The position numbers were made by a program, and so were the translations under genes. A DNA stretch of 64,000 nt from Bacilli bacterium (GTDB lineage: Bacteria; Bacillota_I; Bacilli_A; RFN20; CAG-449), in assembly GCA_900755065.1 (NCBI GenBank), contig CAAEFC010000040.1, positions 1 to 64,000 on the forward strand, in the 5' to 3' direction. Below, one piece after another: positions 25,597 through 34,343 of this stretch. Each line of letters opens with the position of its first letter. Positions within the stretch are counted from its first letter, which is position 1. The notes beneath the pieces are model-generated. The model was not told the origin of the DNA. It was given only the letters and a program-made list of their open reading frames with translations, and made no database searches.

Positions 25597-25601
25597 AAAA
25601 A

Positions 25602-25631
25602 CAGGCGATCGGTTTCGGTTGCCTGCTTTTT
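25602..25631 (+). terminator. gyrA terminator
   Basis: A 10-base stem CAGGCGATCG / CGGTTGCCTG with two G-T pairs and a GTTT loop (25602-25611 with 25616-25625), then CTTTTT. It starts 6 bases after the gyrA stop. Confidence 0.9.
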
Positions 25632-25650
25632 AACAAACGGGATAAAAGAT

Positions 25651-26631
25651 ATGAAAGTCTATTTAAGCAAAAAATTCAGAACGAATTTTTATCACATTCA
25701 TTCGCGGTTGCATCGGGACTTTTCGAGCCTGTACTATTTGCAGGGGACTGATGTCGTGACCAATATCGAACAGTATTTCGATTTCGCTCATTTCGTGGAT
25801 ATCTACGCCAAAAGCGAGATTGCCTACGTCAAGGAACATCTGAAAAAGAAGGTCATCGTCAACTATTTCGTCCGGAAACTGCCGAAGTTCAGCGGAATCA
25901 GCGACGTCCGCATTCCTTTTGAAGACAAGAGAATCCTGAACAAATGCGATCTGATTCTCGTCTCCTGTCAGGCGGACAAGATGATTCTGATCGCCAACGA
26001 AGTCCGGACGCCGATCGAGATTCTTACTCCGGCTCTAAGCGAGGAGAGATACAGCAAAATGAGTCCGTTGGAAAGGGGTTCTTTCGCCCAATACGCCGGA
26101 CTTCTGAAAGACGAACAGACGGCTTTCGCGGTGGTGAATTACCGGAACGTTCAGGATATTCAGGACCTGATCGCTCTGGCGGAATCGATGAAAAATCTGA
26201 GTTTTTATGTTTTCGGACCGAAAGTCAAAGTTTTTTCCACTTCCGGGAAAATCAGCAAGATGATCAAAAAAGCGCCGAAAAATCTGCATTTCAAAGCCTA
26301 TGTTTCCGAAGATATCTTCAAATCGGCGGTCGTGACTTCCAAGGTATTCATCGTGACGAGAGAAGCGGAACTGGAAATCATCAACATTCTGGAAGCGATG
26401 ATCGCCAAAACGCAAGTCGTTACGTTCAACAACCATTTTACCGGAGACGTACTGATCGACGACGTCAACTGCATCGTCGCCTGTTCGCCCGAACAGATGG
26501 CGGAGAAAATTCAGAGCGTGCTCGACGGAAAAGCCGGCACGGTCGAGGAAGCCTGGCGGGAAGCCCGGGAATACGATTACGATTCGCGGGGGAAGATTCT
26601 GAAAGAAATCGTCAAGAATTGTATTGAATAA
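25651..26631 (+). CDS. Probable glycosyltransferase (GT4-like)
   Basis: 326 residues, no signal peptide or membrane segment. The pattern is that of a degenerate GT-B glycosyltransferase: an N-terminal domain with CDLILVSCQADKMIL and VRTPIEILTPAL, a second domain with NLSFYVFGPK and LHFKAYVSEDIFKSAVVTSKVFIVT, then an E-x7-E-like block ELEIINILEAMIAKTQVVTFNN and a late DVLIDDVNCIV. Such genes occur next to gyrA in Acholeplasma-like bacteria (from memory). The donor and acceptor sugars cannot be read from the sequence; a role in glycolipid or cell-surface glycan synthesis is a guess. Confidence 0.6.
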   Translation: MKVYLSKKFRTNFYHIHSRLHRDFSSLYYLQGTDVVTNIEQYFDFAHFVDIYAKSEIAYVKEHLKKKVIVNYFVRKLPKFSGISDVRIPFEDKRILNKCDLILVSCQADKMILIANEVRTPIEILTPALSEERYSKMSPLERGSFAQYAGLLKDEQTAFAVVNYRNVQDIQDLIALAESMKNLSFYVFGPKVKVFSTSGKISKMIKKAPKNLHFKAYVSEDIFKSAVVTSKVFIVTREAELEIINILEAMIAKTQVVTFNNHFTGDVLIDDVNCIVACSPEQMAEKIQSVLDGKAGTVEEAWREAREYDYDSRGKILKEIVKNCIE

Positions 26632-26640
26632 AATTCCTTC

Positions 26641-26874
26641 GCGGAATAAAATAGAGATGTCCGAAGACGGGCAATAAAACCGGTTTTTTCTGTTCAGAGA
26701 GCCTTTGGCTGGTGAAAAAAGGCGATAAAAGCGGTTTATTCCGGCCCCGAGGAAGAAGGTAGTGCTTCCGTCGACTGCGTTAAAGTCATTCGAGGCGGCG
26801 AAGAACCGCGAATGAGGGTGGCACCGCGAGAAATTCGCCCCTTGGTAGGATTTTACCAGGGGGCTTTTATTTGT
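26641..26874 (+). promoter_or_regulatory. T-box riboswitch controlling serS
   Basis: The diagnostic T-box AGGGTGGCACCGCG is at 26815-26828. It is followed by a terminator (GCCCCTTGGTA with TACCAGGGGGC, then TTTTATT). Stem I landmarks are present: AGAGAG near 26696 and GGCTGGTGAAAA near 26707-26718. The candidate specifier codon is TCC (Ser) at 26740-26742, followed by a purine as usual. Uncharged tRNA-Ser would pair with it and with the T-box to prevent termination, raising serS expression under serine starvation. The Ser identity rests mainly on the downstream gene. Confidence 0.92.
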
Positions 26875-26887
26875 AAAGGAGAGAAAA

Positions 26888-28168
26888 ATGCTGGATATCA
26901 AGTTTGTCAGAGAAAATCCGGAAACGGTCAAAGAAAACATCAGAAAAAAATTTCAGGACGAGAAACTTCATCTCGTCGATGAAGTCATCGCGCTAGACGA
27001 AAAACTGCGTGCGCTGAAATCCGAAGGCGGCGATCTCCGCGCGGAACGGAATGCGACCAGTCAGAAGATCGGGGCATTGATGCGCGAGAAGAAAAAGGAC
27101 GAAGCCGAGGCGATGAAGAAAAGAGTCGTCGAAATCAACGAGCGGCTGGTCGGCATCGAGAAAGACGAAGCCCTGTTCGCAGAAGAATTGAAAAAACGGA
27201 TGATGGTGATTCCCAATATCCTCGATCCGGAAGTTCCGATCGGAAAAGACGACAGCGAAAATGTGGAAAGAGAACGCTTTATCGAACCGAAGAAGTTTGA
27301 TTTCGAGATTCCTTATCATCTCGATATTTTGGAGAAACTGCACGGCATCGATCTGGATTCGGCCCGAAAGGTCGCCGGGAACGGCTTCTACTATTTAACC
27401 GGGAACATCGCCCGTCTTCACGAGGCGGTCATCGCTTATGCCAGAGATTTCATGATCGACAAGGGCTTCACCTACGTGATTCCTCCTTTCATGATCCGGA
27501 GCAATGTCGTCACCGGCGTGATGTCTTTCGCGGAAATGGATCAGATGATGTACAAAATCGAAGGAGAAGACCTGTTTCTGATCGGAACCAGCGAACATTC
27601 GATGATCGGCCGTTTCATCGATACGATCAACGAGAAGAGCAAATTGCCGTATACGCTGACATCGTATTCGCCTTGTTTCCGGAAAGAGAAAGGCGCGCAC
27701 GGCATCGAAGAGAGGGGAATCTATCGGATTCACCAGTTTGAAAAGCAGGAGATGATCGTCGTTTGCGAACCGGATCAATCCAAAGCGTGGTTCGACAAAC
27801 TGTGGAGTTACACCGTCGAACTCTTTACTTCGATGAAAATACCGGTCCGCACGCTGGAATGCTGCTCCGGCGATCTCGCGGATCTGAAAGTGCGTTCGAT
27901 CGACGTCGAGGCGTGGTCGCCGCGTCAGAACAAGTACTTTGAAGTGGGTTCCTGCTCGAATCTCGGAGACGCGCAGGCGAGAAGACTGGGTATCCGGATC
28001 AAAGGCGAAAAGGGAAATTATTTCGCGCATACGCTGAACAATACCGTCGTCGCTCCGCCGAGAATGCTGATCGCGATTCTGGAAAACTTTCTGCACGAAG
28101 ACGGGTCGGTCGATATTCCGGAAGTGCTCTGGTCCTATATGGGCGGAACGCGCGTTCTGAAACCGTAG
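26888..28168 (+). CDS. serS: Seryl-tRNA synthetase
   Basis: Class II synthetase charging tRNA-Ser (and tRNA-Sec where present). It has 426 residues. MLDIKFVRENPETVKENIRKK and a coiled-coil arm (about 30-110) are followed by the class II motifs: motif 2 around SYSPCFRKEKGAHG, and motif 3 at LNNTVVAPPRMLIAILEN. Just downstream of the T-box, with an AAAGGAG site. Confidence 0.97.
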   Translation: MLDIKFVRENPETVKENIRKKFQDEKLHLVDEVIALDEKLRALKSEGGDLRAERNATSQKIGALMREKKKDEAEAMKKRVVEINERLVGIEKDEALFAEELKKRMMVIPNILDPEVPIGKDDSENVERERFIEPKKFDFEIPYHLDILEKLHGIDLDSARKVAGNGFYYLTGNIARLHEAVIAYARDFMIDKGFTYVIPPFMIRSNVVTGVMSFAEMDQMMYKIEGEDLFLIGTSEHSMIGRFIDTINEKSKLPYTLTSYSPCFRKEKGAHGIEERGIYRIHQFEKQEMIVVCEPDQSKAWFDKLWSYTVELFTSMKIPVRTLECCSGDLADLKVRSIDVEAWSPRQNKYFEVGSCSNLGDAQARRLGIRIKGEKGNYFAHTLNNTVVAPPRMLIAILENFLHEDGSVDIPEVLWSYMGGTRVLKP

Positions 28169-28261
28169 AGAATGAAAGTCCGTTCAAAAACGGGCTTTTT
28201 CTTTCGGTTTATCGGTCAAATTCAACGAATTTATGCGAAAGAAGTGATGATTTCCGTTTAC

Positions 28262-28273
28262 CTATGCTATAAT
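28262..28273 (+). promoter_or_regulatory. Promoter of SRP RNA gene
   Basis: ATGCTATAAT with a perfect TATAAT at 28268-28273 and the extended TG-C. It is 7 bases before the first paired base of the SRP RNA, the correct distance for a transcription start. No good -35 was found, as expected for an extended -10. Confidence 0.6.
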
Positions 28274-28279
28274 AGAAGT

Positions 28280-28362
28280 GCCATCGCGATGCAAGCAGGC
28301 GAAACAGGTCAGGATCGGGAGATAGCAGCCTTAAACCGCGCTTGCCTGTGCGGTGGTTTTTT
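28280..28362 (+). ncRNA. ffs: Signal recognition particle RNA, small bacterial type
   Basis: The apical domain has the conserved symmetric and asymmetric loops around CAGGTCAGGATCGGGA and GATAGCAGCC, where Ffh binds. The outer arms pair (GCCATCGC with GCGGTGG; GCAAGC with GCTTGC), and a run of six T follows as terminator. At about 80 bases it is the short 4.5S-like form without the Alu domain that Bacillus and Clostridium carry. Its position before tadA matches Bacillus (tadA-scr neighbourhood). Confidence 0.92.
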
Positions 28363-28369
28363 AAAAACG

Positions 28370-28873
28370 ATGAACGAAGATACGAAATGGATGAAAATGG
28401 CTTTGAAAGAAGCCGAGAAAGCGGCGAAGATCGACGAAGTTCCCGTCGGCTGTATTCTCGTGCGCGATGGAAAAGCGATCGCGCGGGGGCATAACACGAG
28501 AGAAAAAGAGCATTTCGTCGCCGCGCATGCGGAAATCAATGCGATCCGGAAAGCGGAAAAAAAGGTCGGGGACTGGCAATTGAACGATTGTGTACTTTAC
28601 GTCACATTAGAACCCTGCCCGATGTGCGCCGGGGCGATTTATCAGTCGCGGATACGGAAAGTGGTTTTCGGCGCGCCCGATCGGAAACAAGGCGCTTTGG
28701 GTTCCTGCATGAACCTGTACGAAGTGCAGAGTCTCAATCACTTCCCGGAAGTCGAAAGCGGCGTGCTGAAAGAAGAATGCGCGGAAATGCTGACGACCTT
28801 CTTTCGGGAAAAGCGCAAAAAAAGGATAAAAAATGAGATTATTCAAACAATAAGCATCGGTGAAAGCGAATGA
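28370..28873 (+). CDS. tadA: tRNA-specific adenosine deaminase
   Basis: Converts A34 to inosine in tRNA-Arg(ACG). 167 residues from the ATG at 28370, which gives the standard start MNEDTKWMKMALKEAEKA. A longer frame to 28172 would include the SRP RNA and is rejected. Zinc site: HAE (His53, catalytic Glu55) and PCPMCAGA (Cys83, Cys86). The ATG lies 7 bases after the T-run of the SRP terminator with no ribosome site, so translation initiation is unusual. The C-terminal tail is a little longer than typical. Confidence 0.93.
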   Translation: MNEDTKWMKMALKEAEKAAKIDEVPVGCILVRDGKAIARGHNTREKEHFVAAHAEINAIRKAEKKVGDWQLNDCVLYVTLEPCPMCAGAIYQSRIRKVVFGAPDRKQGALGSCMNLYEVQSLNHFPEVESGVLKEECAEMLTTFFREKRKKRIKNEIIQTISIGESE

Positions 28874-29274
28874 AATTTTTTCAGACCGTCCGAAAAGCGA
28901 TGCAATATGCGGGAATGCTCTTTTTTTTATTTCTATTCAGCACGATCATCACCTCTTTCGTCTACTATCAGCACCGCGTCGATCGTCTGGACGACCTTCG
29001 CAACGTCGAAATCTTTCAGAGCGAAGAAGTCCTTTCTTTCCGTTGCTACGGGGATCGGCAGTTGAATATCGAAGTGGAATACCGGGAAGAAAAATCGCCG
29101 GCGTACGTGATGATGGTTGCGTATTACTATTTCGATCGGTATGCGGAGCCGGTGCAACTCTTCGATTTTACCGACGGCTTTCTTCTGACCGTCGATTCAA
29201 ACGGTATTCTAATCCTTTCCGTTTACGAAAAGGAGAATGTCGATAAAACGCATTTTTTGTCGATTGAACGGTAA
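28870..29274 (+). CDS. Membrane-anchored protein of unknown function
   Basis: 134 residues with one N-terminal membrane segment (about 13-33, YAGMLFFLFLFSTIITSFVYY) and an outside domain of about 100 residues, predicted beta-rich, without cysteines or known motif. Overlaps tadA by 4 bases (ATGA), so it is co-translated. No family recognised. Confidence 0.65.
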   Translation: MKFFQTVRKAMQYAGMLFFLFLFSTIITSFVYYQHRVDRLDDLRNVEIFQSEEVLSFRCYGDRQLNIEVEYREEKSPAYVMMVAYYYFDRYAEPVQLFDFTDGFLLTVDSNGILILSVYEKENVDKTHFLSIER

Positions 29275-29466
29275 AGCCGATTTTGAACTTTCTTGTCGGC
29301 TTCAACCGTTTTCAAACGCGGCATATCCTCTTTTTCCGCATGAATTTGGAAATTATGATTTATTTTTGTTTCAAAAAGCAAAGTACTAAAAAATTACTAA
29401 GAAAAAAATCTGAAAACCAGGAAAATCCATCTCAAAAAATTACATCGATATTTTTTCAGAATTCGG

Positions 29467-29496
29467 TTGATTTTTCTGATTGGCGAATGGTAATAT
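29467..29496 (+). promoter_or_regulatory. Putative nrdD promoter
   Basis: TTGATT (29467-29472) and TAATAT (29491-29496) are separated by 18 bases, within the 340-base gap 29275-29614. The gap is very AT-rich, has a weak stem (AAGCCGA/TCGGCTT at 29274-29302) after the preceding gene and no further open frame. I looked for an NrdR box and saw no convincing one. Confidence 0.4.
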
Positions 29497-29614
29497 AGGG
29501 GCACACTCCCATCAAGCAGAATAATAGCTTTGGAGATGTTTAAAAGGTAAGAAAATCTATTTTTCTTTGCGCCATTTTCAGGATTACGGCGAAAATCAGA
29601 CGGAGGTTAAGGGT

Positions 29615-31792
29615 ATGAAAGTGATTAAACGCAGCGGTGTGGAAACCAAATTCGATGTGAACAAGATCATCTTGGCGATTTCAAAAGCCAATCAGAGTAC
29701 TGAACCGGAGCATCGGATTTCCGATGAAGAGATTCGGAGAATCTCCGAAAATATCGCCGCGCAGTGCAAAAAACTTCGGAAATCGATGAACGTCGAAGAG
29801 ATTCAGGATCTCGTCGAAAACGAACTGATGAGCGAAGGCACGCACGAATTGGCGAAGAATTACATTACTTATCGGTACAGTCGCGCCCTTGTGCGGAAAG
29901 CGAATACGACCGACGCGCAGATCATGAGTCTGATCGAATGCAACAACGAAGAAGTCAAGCAGGAGAATTCCAACAAGAATCCGACCGTCAATTCGGTGCA
30001 GAGGGATTATATGGCTGGCGAGGTCAGCAAAGACATCACCAAACGGTTTCTTTTGCCGGAAGACGTCGTGGAAGCCCACGAAGAGGGAATCATTCACTTT
30101 CACGACGCCGACTATTTCGCCCAGCATATGCACAATTGCGATCTGGTCAATCTGGAAGATATGCTTCAAAACGGGACCGTCATTTCCGGGACGCTGATCG
30201 AAAAGCCGAAGAGTTTTTCCACCGCCTGCAACATTGCCACGCAGATCATCGCGCAGGTAGCGTCGAGCCAATACGGCGGGCAGTCGATTTCACTGTCCCA
30301 CCTGGCGCCTTTCGTGCAGGTGAGCCGCGATCGGATCACCAAAGAGGTGCAGGAAGAAAGCCGTCTGACGGGACTCGAACTGAGCGAAGAGCAGATCGGC
30401 ATCATCGTCGAACGGCGTCTTCGCGATGAGATCAAGAAAGGCGTTCAGACCATTCAGTATCAGGTGGTTACGCTGATGACGACCAACGGACAGGCTCCGT
30501 TCGTGACCGTGTTCATGTATCTCAACGAAGTCAAAGATCCGAAAGTGCGCGAAGATCTCGCCCTCATCATCGAAGAGTGCCTGAATCAGCGCTACGAGGG
30601 CGTCAAAAACGAACAGGGCGTCTGGATCACGCCGGCGTTCCCGAAACTGATCTACGTTCTGGAAGAAGACAATATCCGCGAAGATTCCAAATACTGGTAT
30701 CTGACGAAACTGGCTGCGAAAGTGACGGCCAAGAGAATGGTCCCGGATTACATTTCCGAGAAGAAGATGCTCGAATACAAGATCGACAAAAACGGAAACG
30801 GAAATTGCTATCCGTGCATGGGGTGCCGGAGTTTCCTGACGCCTTATGTGGACGAAAACGGGAAACCGAAGTATTACGGTCGTTTCAATCAGGGCGTGGT
30901 AACGATCAATCTGGTCGACATCGCCTGTTCCTCGAATCGGGATCACGATAAATTCTGGAAGATTTTCGACGACCGCATGAATCTCTGCCATCGGGCGCTT
31001 CAAGCCCGGCACAACCGGCTGAAAGGCACGCTTTCCGATGTCGCGCCGATCCTCTGGCAGTACGGAGCGATCGCGCGCTTAAAGAAAGGCGAAAAGATCG
31101 ATAAACTTCTTTACGGCGGCTATTCCACGATCTCTTTGGGATACGCCGGTCTCTGGGAAACCGTTTACTATATGACCGGAAAGAAGATGACCGAGCCGGA
31201 GGGAACGGAATTCGGTCTGAAAATCATGGAAAAACTCAATGAATATACGGGGAAATGGAAGAAAGCGGAGAACATCGACTACTCCCTTTACGGAACGCCG
31301 TTGGAAAGCACGACGTATAAATTCGCCCGGTGCCTGAAAAAACGTTTCGGCATCATCGAAGGCGTCACGGACAAGAACTACATCACCAACAGTTATCACA
31401 TTCACGTTACCGAACCGATCAATGCGTTTGAAAAACTGATCTTTGAGTCCAGATTCCAGAAACTCTCTCCGGGCGGCGCGATCAGTTACGTCGAAGTGCC
31501 GAACATGCAGAACAACATCGAAGCGGTTCTCGAAGTGATCAAATGCATTTACGAGAACATCATGTACGCCGAACTGAATACCAAGAGCGATTACTGCCAA
31601 TGCTGCGGCTACGACGGGGAAATTCTGATCGTCAAGGACGAAGACGGAAAACTGGTCTGGGAATGTCCGCGGTGCGGAAACCGCGATCAGTCGAAACTCA
31701 ACGTCGCGCGAAGAACCTGCGGCTATATCGGCACTCAGTTCTGGAATCAGGGCCGGACCGAAGAAATCAAGGAAAGAGTGCTTCACCTTTGA
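29615..31792 (+). CDS. nrdD: Anaerobic ribonucleoside-triphosphate reductase, class III
   Basis: Oxygen-sensitive glycyl-radical enzyme that makes dNTPs. 725 residues from the ATG preceded by GGAGG. It begins with an ATP-cone (VIKRSGVETKFDVNKI). The C-terminal zinc site is CQCCG...CPRCG, and the radical loop RRTCGYIG places the glycyl radical at about Gly703. Next gene is its activase. Presence indicates anaerobic DNA synthesis, consistent with a gut anaerobe. Confidence 0.96.
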   Translation: MKVIKRSGVETKFDVNKIILAISKANQSTEPEHRISDEEIRRISENIAAQCKKLRKSMNVEEIQDLVENELMSEGTHELAKNYITYRYSRALVRKANTTDAQIMSLIECNNEEVKQENSNKNPTVNSVQRDYMAGEVSKDITKRFLLPEDVVEAHEEGIIHFHDADYFAQHMHNCDLVNLEDMLQNGTVISGTLIEKPKSFSTACNIATQIIAQVASSQYGGQSISLSHLAPFVQVSRDRITKEVQEESRLTGLELSEEQIGIIVERRLRDEIKKGVQTIQYQVVTLMTTNGQAPFVTVFMYLNEVKDPKVREDLALIIEECLNQRYEGVKNEQGVWITPAFPKLIYVLEEDNIREDSKYWYLTKLAAKVTAKRMVPDYISEKKMLEYKIDKNGNGNCYPCMGCRSFLTPYVDENGKPKYYGRFNQGVVTINLVDIACSSNRDHDKFWKIFDDRMNLCHRALQARHNRLKGTLSDVAPILWQYGAIARLKKGEKIDKLLYGGYSTISLGYAGLWETVYYMTGKKMTEPEGTEFGLKIMEKLNEYTGKWKKAENIDYSLYGTPLESTTYKFARCLKKRFGIIEGVTDKNYITNSYHIHVTEPINAFEKLIFESRFQKLSPGGAISYVEVPNMQNNIEAVLEVIKCIYENIMYAELNTKSDYCQCCGYDGEILIVKDEDGKLVWECPRCGNRDQSKLNVARRTCGYIGTQFWNQGRTEEIKERVLHL

Positions 31793-31793
31793 T

Positions 31794-32333
31794 ATGAAAT
31801 TCGGCGAAATCAAAAACTGCGATATCGCGAATGGTCTCGGCGTCCGTGTCTCCTTGTTCGTCTCCGGTTGCACGCATCATTGCGAAGGGTGTTTCAATCA
31901 GGTCAGTTGGGATTTCGATTACGGCGAAGAGTTTACCGATGAAGTTCAGGAGCATATTCTGGAATGGATGCGTCCTTCGTTTATCGCCGGGCTGACGCTT
32001 TTAGGCGGAGAGCCGATGGAACCGTCCAACCAGAAAGCGTTGCTTCCGTTTCTGAAAAAAGTCAAAGCAAGGTATCCGAAAAAAAATATCTGGCTCTATT
32101 CCGGATATCTTTTTGAACGCGACATTCTGGGAACCTCCCGGATTCATTCCCCGACGACCGATGAACTGATCGCTTTGATCGATGTCCTCGTCGACGGAGA
32201 ATTCGTTCTGGAAAAGAAGGACATCGCCTTGAAATTCCGCGGTTCTTCCAACCAGCGGATCATCGACGTGAAAGCATCTTTGAAAAGAGGGGAGACTGTT
32301 TTGGTTGAATCTTTGATGAAAGACTCTTTATAA
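31794..32333 (+). CDS. nrdG: Anaerobic ribonucleotide reductase activating protein
   Basis: Radical SAM activase that generates the glycyl radical on NrdD. It has 179 residues, with the iron-sulfur motif CTHHCEGC (Cys26, 30, 33) and LTLLGGEPME for SAM binding. It starts 1 base after the nrdD stop, so the pair is one operon. Confidence 0.95.
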   Translation: MKFGEIKNCDIANGLGVRVSLFVSGCTHHCEGCFNQVSWDFDYGEEFTDEVQEHILEWMRPSFIAGLTLLGGEPMEPSNQKALLPFLKKVKARYPKKNIWLYSGYLFERDILGTSRIHSPTTDELIALIDVLVDGEFVLEKKDIALKFRGSSNQRIIDVKASLKRGETVLVESLMKDSL

Positions 32334-32361
32334 TGAAGATAATCGAAAGGATCTTTGATTT

Positions 32362-33873
32362 ATGAGAAAACTGTTGAAATTCATCGGAGTCTTGATCGCG
32401 TTCGTTCTCGTCGTGGTGCTGGCTTTGGGGATCACATTGGTCTGTTGCCTGTACGATACAAGCGATAAAACGCCGGAAGAAATCCGCGCGAACGCGTATC
32501 CGGTCGAATATCTCGCCGAAAGGGAACTCTTCCGCTCGGTCAAAGACATCGCTTCGACAAGTTCGGTCGATTTCTCGCTGGATTCGACGGCATTGAACGA
32601 AATCGTCTATGCGGTCGTCTCGGGACTGAATGTGGATCCGGTGAAGATCGAAGGCGCCTATTGTCAGATCGACGAAGAAGGTGCCGTTACGGCGGAAATA
32701 CCGGTTTCCGTGTTCGGGTTCAAGTCCTGTCTGAAAGCCAAAGTCGATTTTAACGAAAACGAAGAAACCCTCTCCCTTCGGATCGTCGATGCGAAAGTCG
32801 GTAAAGTATCCTTGACCTATTCGCTGTTCAAAGACATTCTGAAAGCCAATCTTTCGGCCGGGCAGATCGAAGAACAACTGAAACAGATCGGATTCGAGAC
32901 GACGGTCGATCTGGAAAATCTGACTTTCACGATCGGTAAATCGAGTCTGGTCGGATTCCTGACGGATCAGGTCGAAACGGGAAGCGAATCGGTTTATACG
33001 GTCTTGCTCGACGATATCTTCAATGATCGGAACATTTCGTACCGATGCGGAGACGATTCGCGAATCGGGTTCAGCGTCGACGTTTCCGATTTTGCCTACG
33101 ATGTCGTCCGTGACGGAGAAATCCTTTATCCGATCGATTATGAATTTGCCAGAGAAAGCGCGCGGAATCACGAGGCGTTCAGCGAAGAAAATGCGCCGGC
33201 GCTATTGAATTATTATGTTTTGGGATATGACCGTTTGCCGGAGGAATACGTTTCTATCATCGATCGTCTGGAACTGGACAAGAATTATCCGGGCGTGAAG
33301 AACCGCGACGAACTGGACGCCGGCGAATTGATTCTGGAACAGACGGCGGCGATGGATTTGAATCAGGTCATTCTGAACCGGGAAATGGATGTTTACATCA
33401 CCGAGGATCATTTCGATCAGTTTTTCTCGACCAGTGAGATCATCGGACAAAGTTATGTTCTCTCGTTTGAAGATCAGATTGTCTTCATTTCCTGCGAGAG
33501 CCTGATGATGGATATCGAGCGCAACCAAATGAAACTGTCCGTCGTCCTGTCGGTCAACGGAAAAAGGTTGATTGCCGGCCTGACTTTTGACAGTGAAGAC
33601 AATCCGGATTCCTACATCGAAGGAACGTTGGTCGATGTCTCTTTCGGAAAAGACATTTTCAATCCGGATCTGTACGACGATCTGCTGAGTTCGGTCAACG
33701 ACCTGATCGATCTGAACTGGCTGACGATTCACCCGTCTGAAAGGACGGTGCTCGTGGATCTGACGGCGGTTTTCGCGGAAAACGAATTGATCGCTCAGTT
33801 GATCGCGATGAACTTCAACTGCCATTCTTCTTTCACCGAAGACGGAAGATTGCTGATGACGTACTCGATGTAA
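32362..33873 (+). CDS. Extracytoplasmic protein with N-terminal anchor, unknown
   Basis: 503 residues. A membrane segment at about 6-32 (LKFIGVLIAFVLVVVLALGIT...CC) is followed by a long outside region of about 465 residues with no cysteines beyond a few scattered ones. It reads as two beta/alpha lobes (FSLDSTALNEIVYAVVSGL and later VDVSFGKDIFNPDLYDD). No catalytic motif or repeat recognised. Starts 28 bases after nrdG but has its own terminator. Similar anchored proteins of unknown role are common in uncultured gut Bacilli; no function assigned. Confidence 0.6.
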   Translation: MRKLLKFIGVLIAFVLVVVLALGITLVCCLYDTSDKTPEEIRANAYPVEYLAERELFRSVKDIASTSSVDFSLDSTALNEIVYAVVSGLNVDPVKIEGAYCQIDEEGAVTAEIPVSVFGFKSCLKAKVDFNENEETLSLRIVDAKVGKVSLTYSLFKDILKANLSAGQIEEQLKQIGFETTVDLENLTFTIGKSSLVGFLTDQVETGSESVYTVLLDDIFNDRNISYRCGDDSRIGFSVDVSDFAYDVVRDGEILYPIDYEFARESARNHEAFSEENAPALLNYYVLGYDRLPEEYVSIIDRLELDKNYPGVKNRDELDAGELILEQTAAMDLNQVILNREMDVYITEDHFDQFFSTSEIIGQSYVLSFEDQIVFISCESLMMDIERNQMKLSVVLSVNGKRLIAGLTFDSEDNPDSYIEGTLVDVSFGKDIFNPDLYDDLLSSVNDLIDLNWLTIHPSERTVLVDLTAVFAENELIAQLIAMNFNCHSSFTEDGRLLMTYSM

Positions 33874-33891
33874 GGAATTCGTGAAAAAGGA

Positions 33892-33923
33892 AAAAGACGG
33901 GTTTTAGATATCCGTCTTTTCTT
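33892..33923 (+). terminator. Terminator after anchored protein
   Basis: AAAAGACGG (33892-33900) pairs with CCGTCTTTT (33912-33920) around an 11-base loop, then further T. Perfect 9-base stem. Confidence 0.85.
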
Positions 33924-34006
33924 TGACGAACTCGGCGCAGGAATGGATTCCGAAAGGGATTCAATGAAAAAATGCGCGCGCCTGACTTCTTTTTCGCAAA
34001 AAACGC

Positions 34007-34069
34007 TTGCTCTTGATTCCTATCTTTGCTATGATTAACACGCTTACTTTAAACCCACAGGAGGTTTAA
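34007..34069 (+). promoter_or_regulatory. rpmE promoter and leader hairpin
   Basis: TTGCTC (34007-34012), a 17-base spacer and TATGAT (34030-34035) form a good promoter. In the leader, TTAAACC (34049-34055) pairs with GGTTTAA (34063-34069) around ACAGGA-like loop sequence. A small hairpin here is where autogenous L31 leaders occur in other Bacillota; binding by L31 is an inference. Confidence 0.5.
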
Positions 34070-34089
34070 GGCGGAAGGAGATTAAGCTA

Positions 34090-34293
34090 ATGAAAAACGG
34101 AATCCATCCTAATTATTACCGTACGAAGGTTACCTGCGTAACCTGCGGCAACACCTTTGAAACCGGTTCGACCGTGAAAGAAATCCGGGTCGACACCTGT
34201 TCCAATTGCCATCCGTTCTATACGGGTAAACAGAGATTTACTCAGGCGGACGGACGCGTTGATCGCTTCATGAAGAAATACGGAATGAAATAA
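34090..34293 (+). CDS. rpmE: 50S ribosomal protein L31, zinc-binding type
   Basis: 67 residues with the four-cysteine zinc site (Cys16, 19, 37, 40), so this is the C+ paralogue used when zinc is sufficient. MKNGIHPNYYRTKVTCVTCG and SNCHPFYTGKQRF are the family signatures. GGAAGGAG upstream. Confidence 0.97.
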   Translation: MKNGIHPNYYRTKVTCVTCGNTFETGSTVKEIRVDTCSNCHPFYTGKQRFTQADGRVDRFMKKYGMK

Positions 34294-34298
34294 GGAAG

Positions 34299-34324
34299 AA
34301 CCGTCATCGCATGACGGTTTTTTC
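34299..34324 (+). terminator. rpmE terminator
   Basis: AACCGTCAT-CGC-ATGACGGTT followed by TTTT. Perfect 9-base stem with a three-base loop. Confidence 0.92.
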
Positions 34325-34343
34325 AAATCAGAGAGGAGAAGTT

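Noticed and set aside
28172..28369. N-terminal extension of tadA covering the SRP RNA
   Set aside because: The region is a structured RNA with its own promoter and terminator, and TadA normally starts at the later Met.
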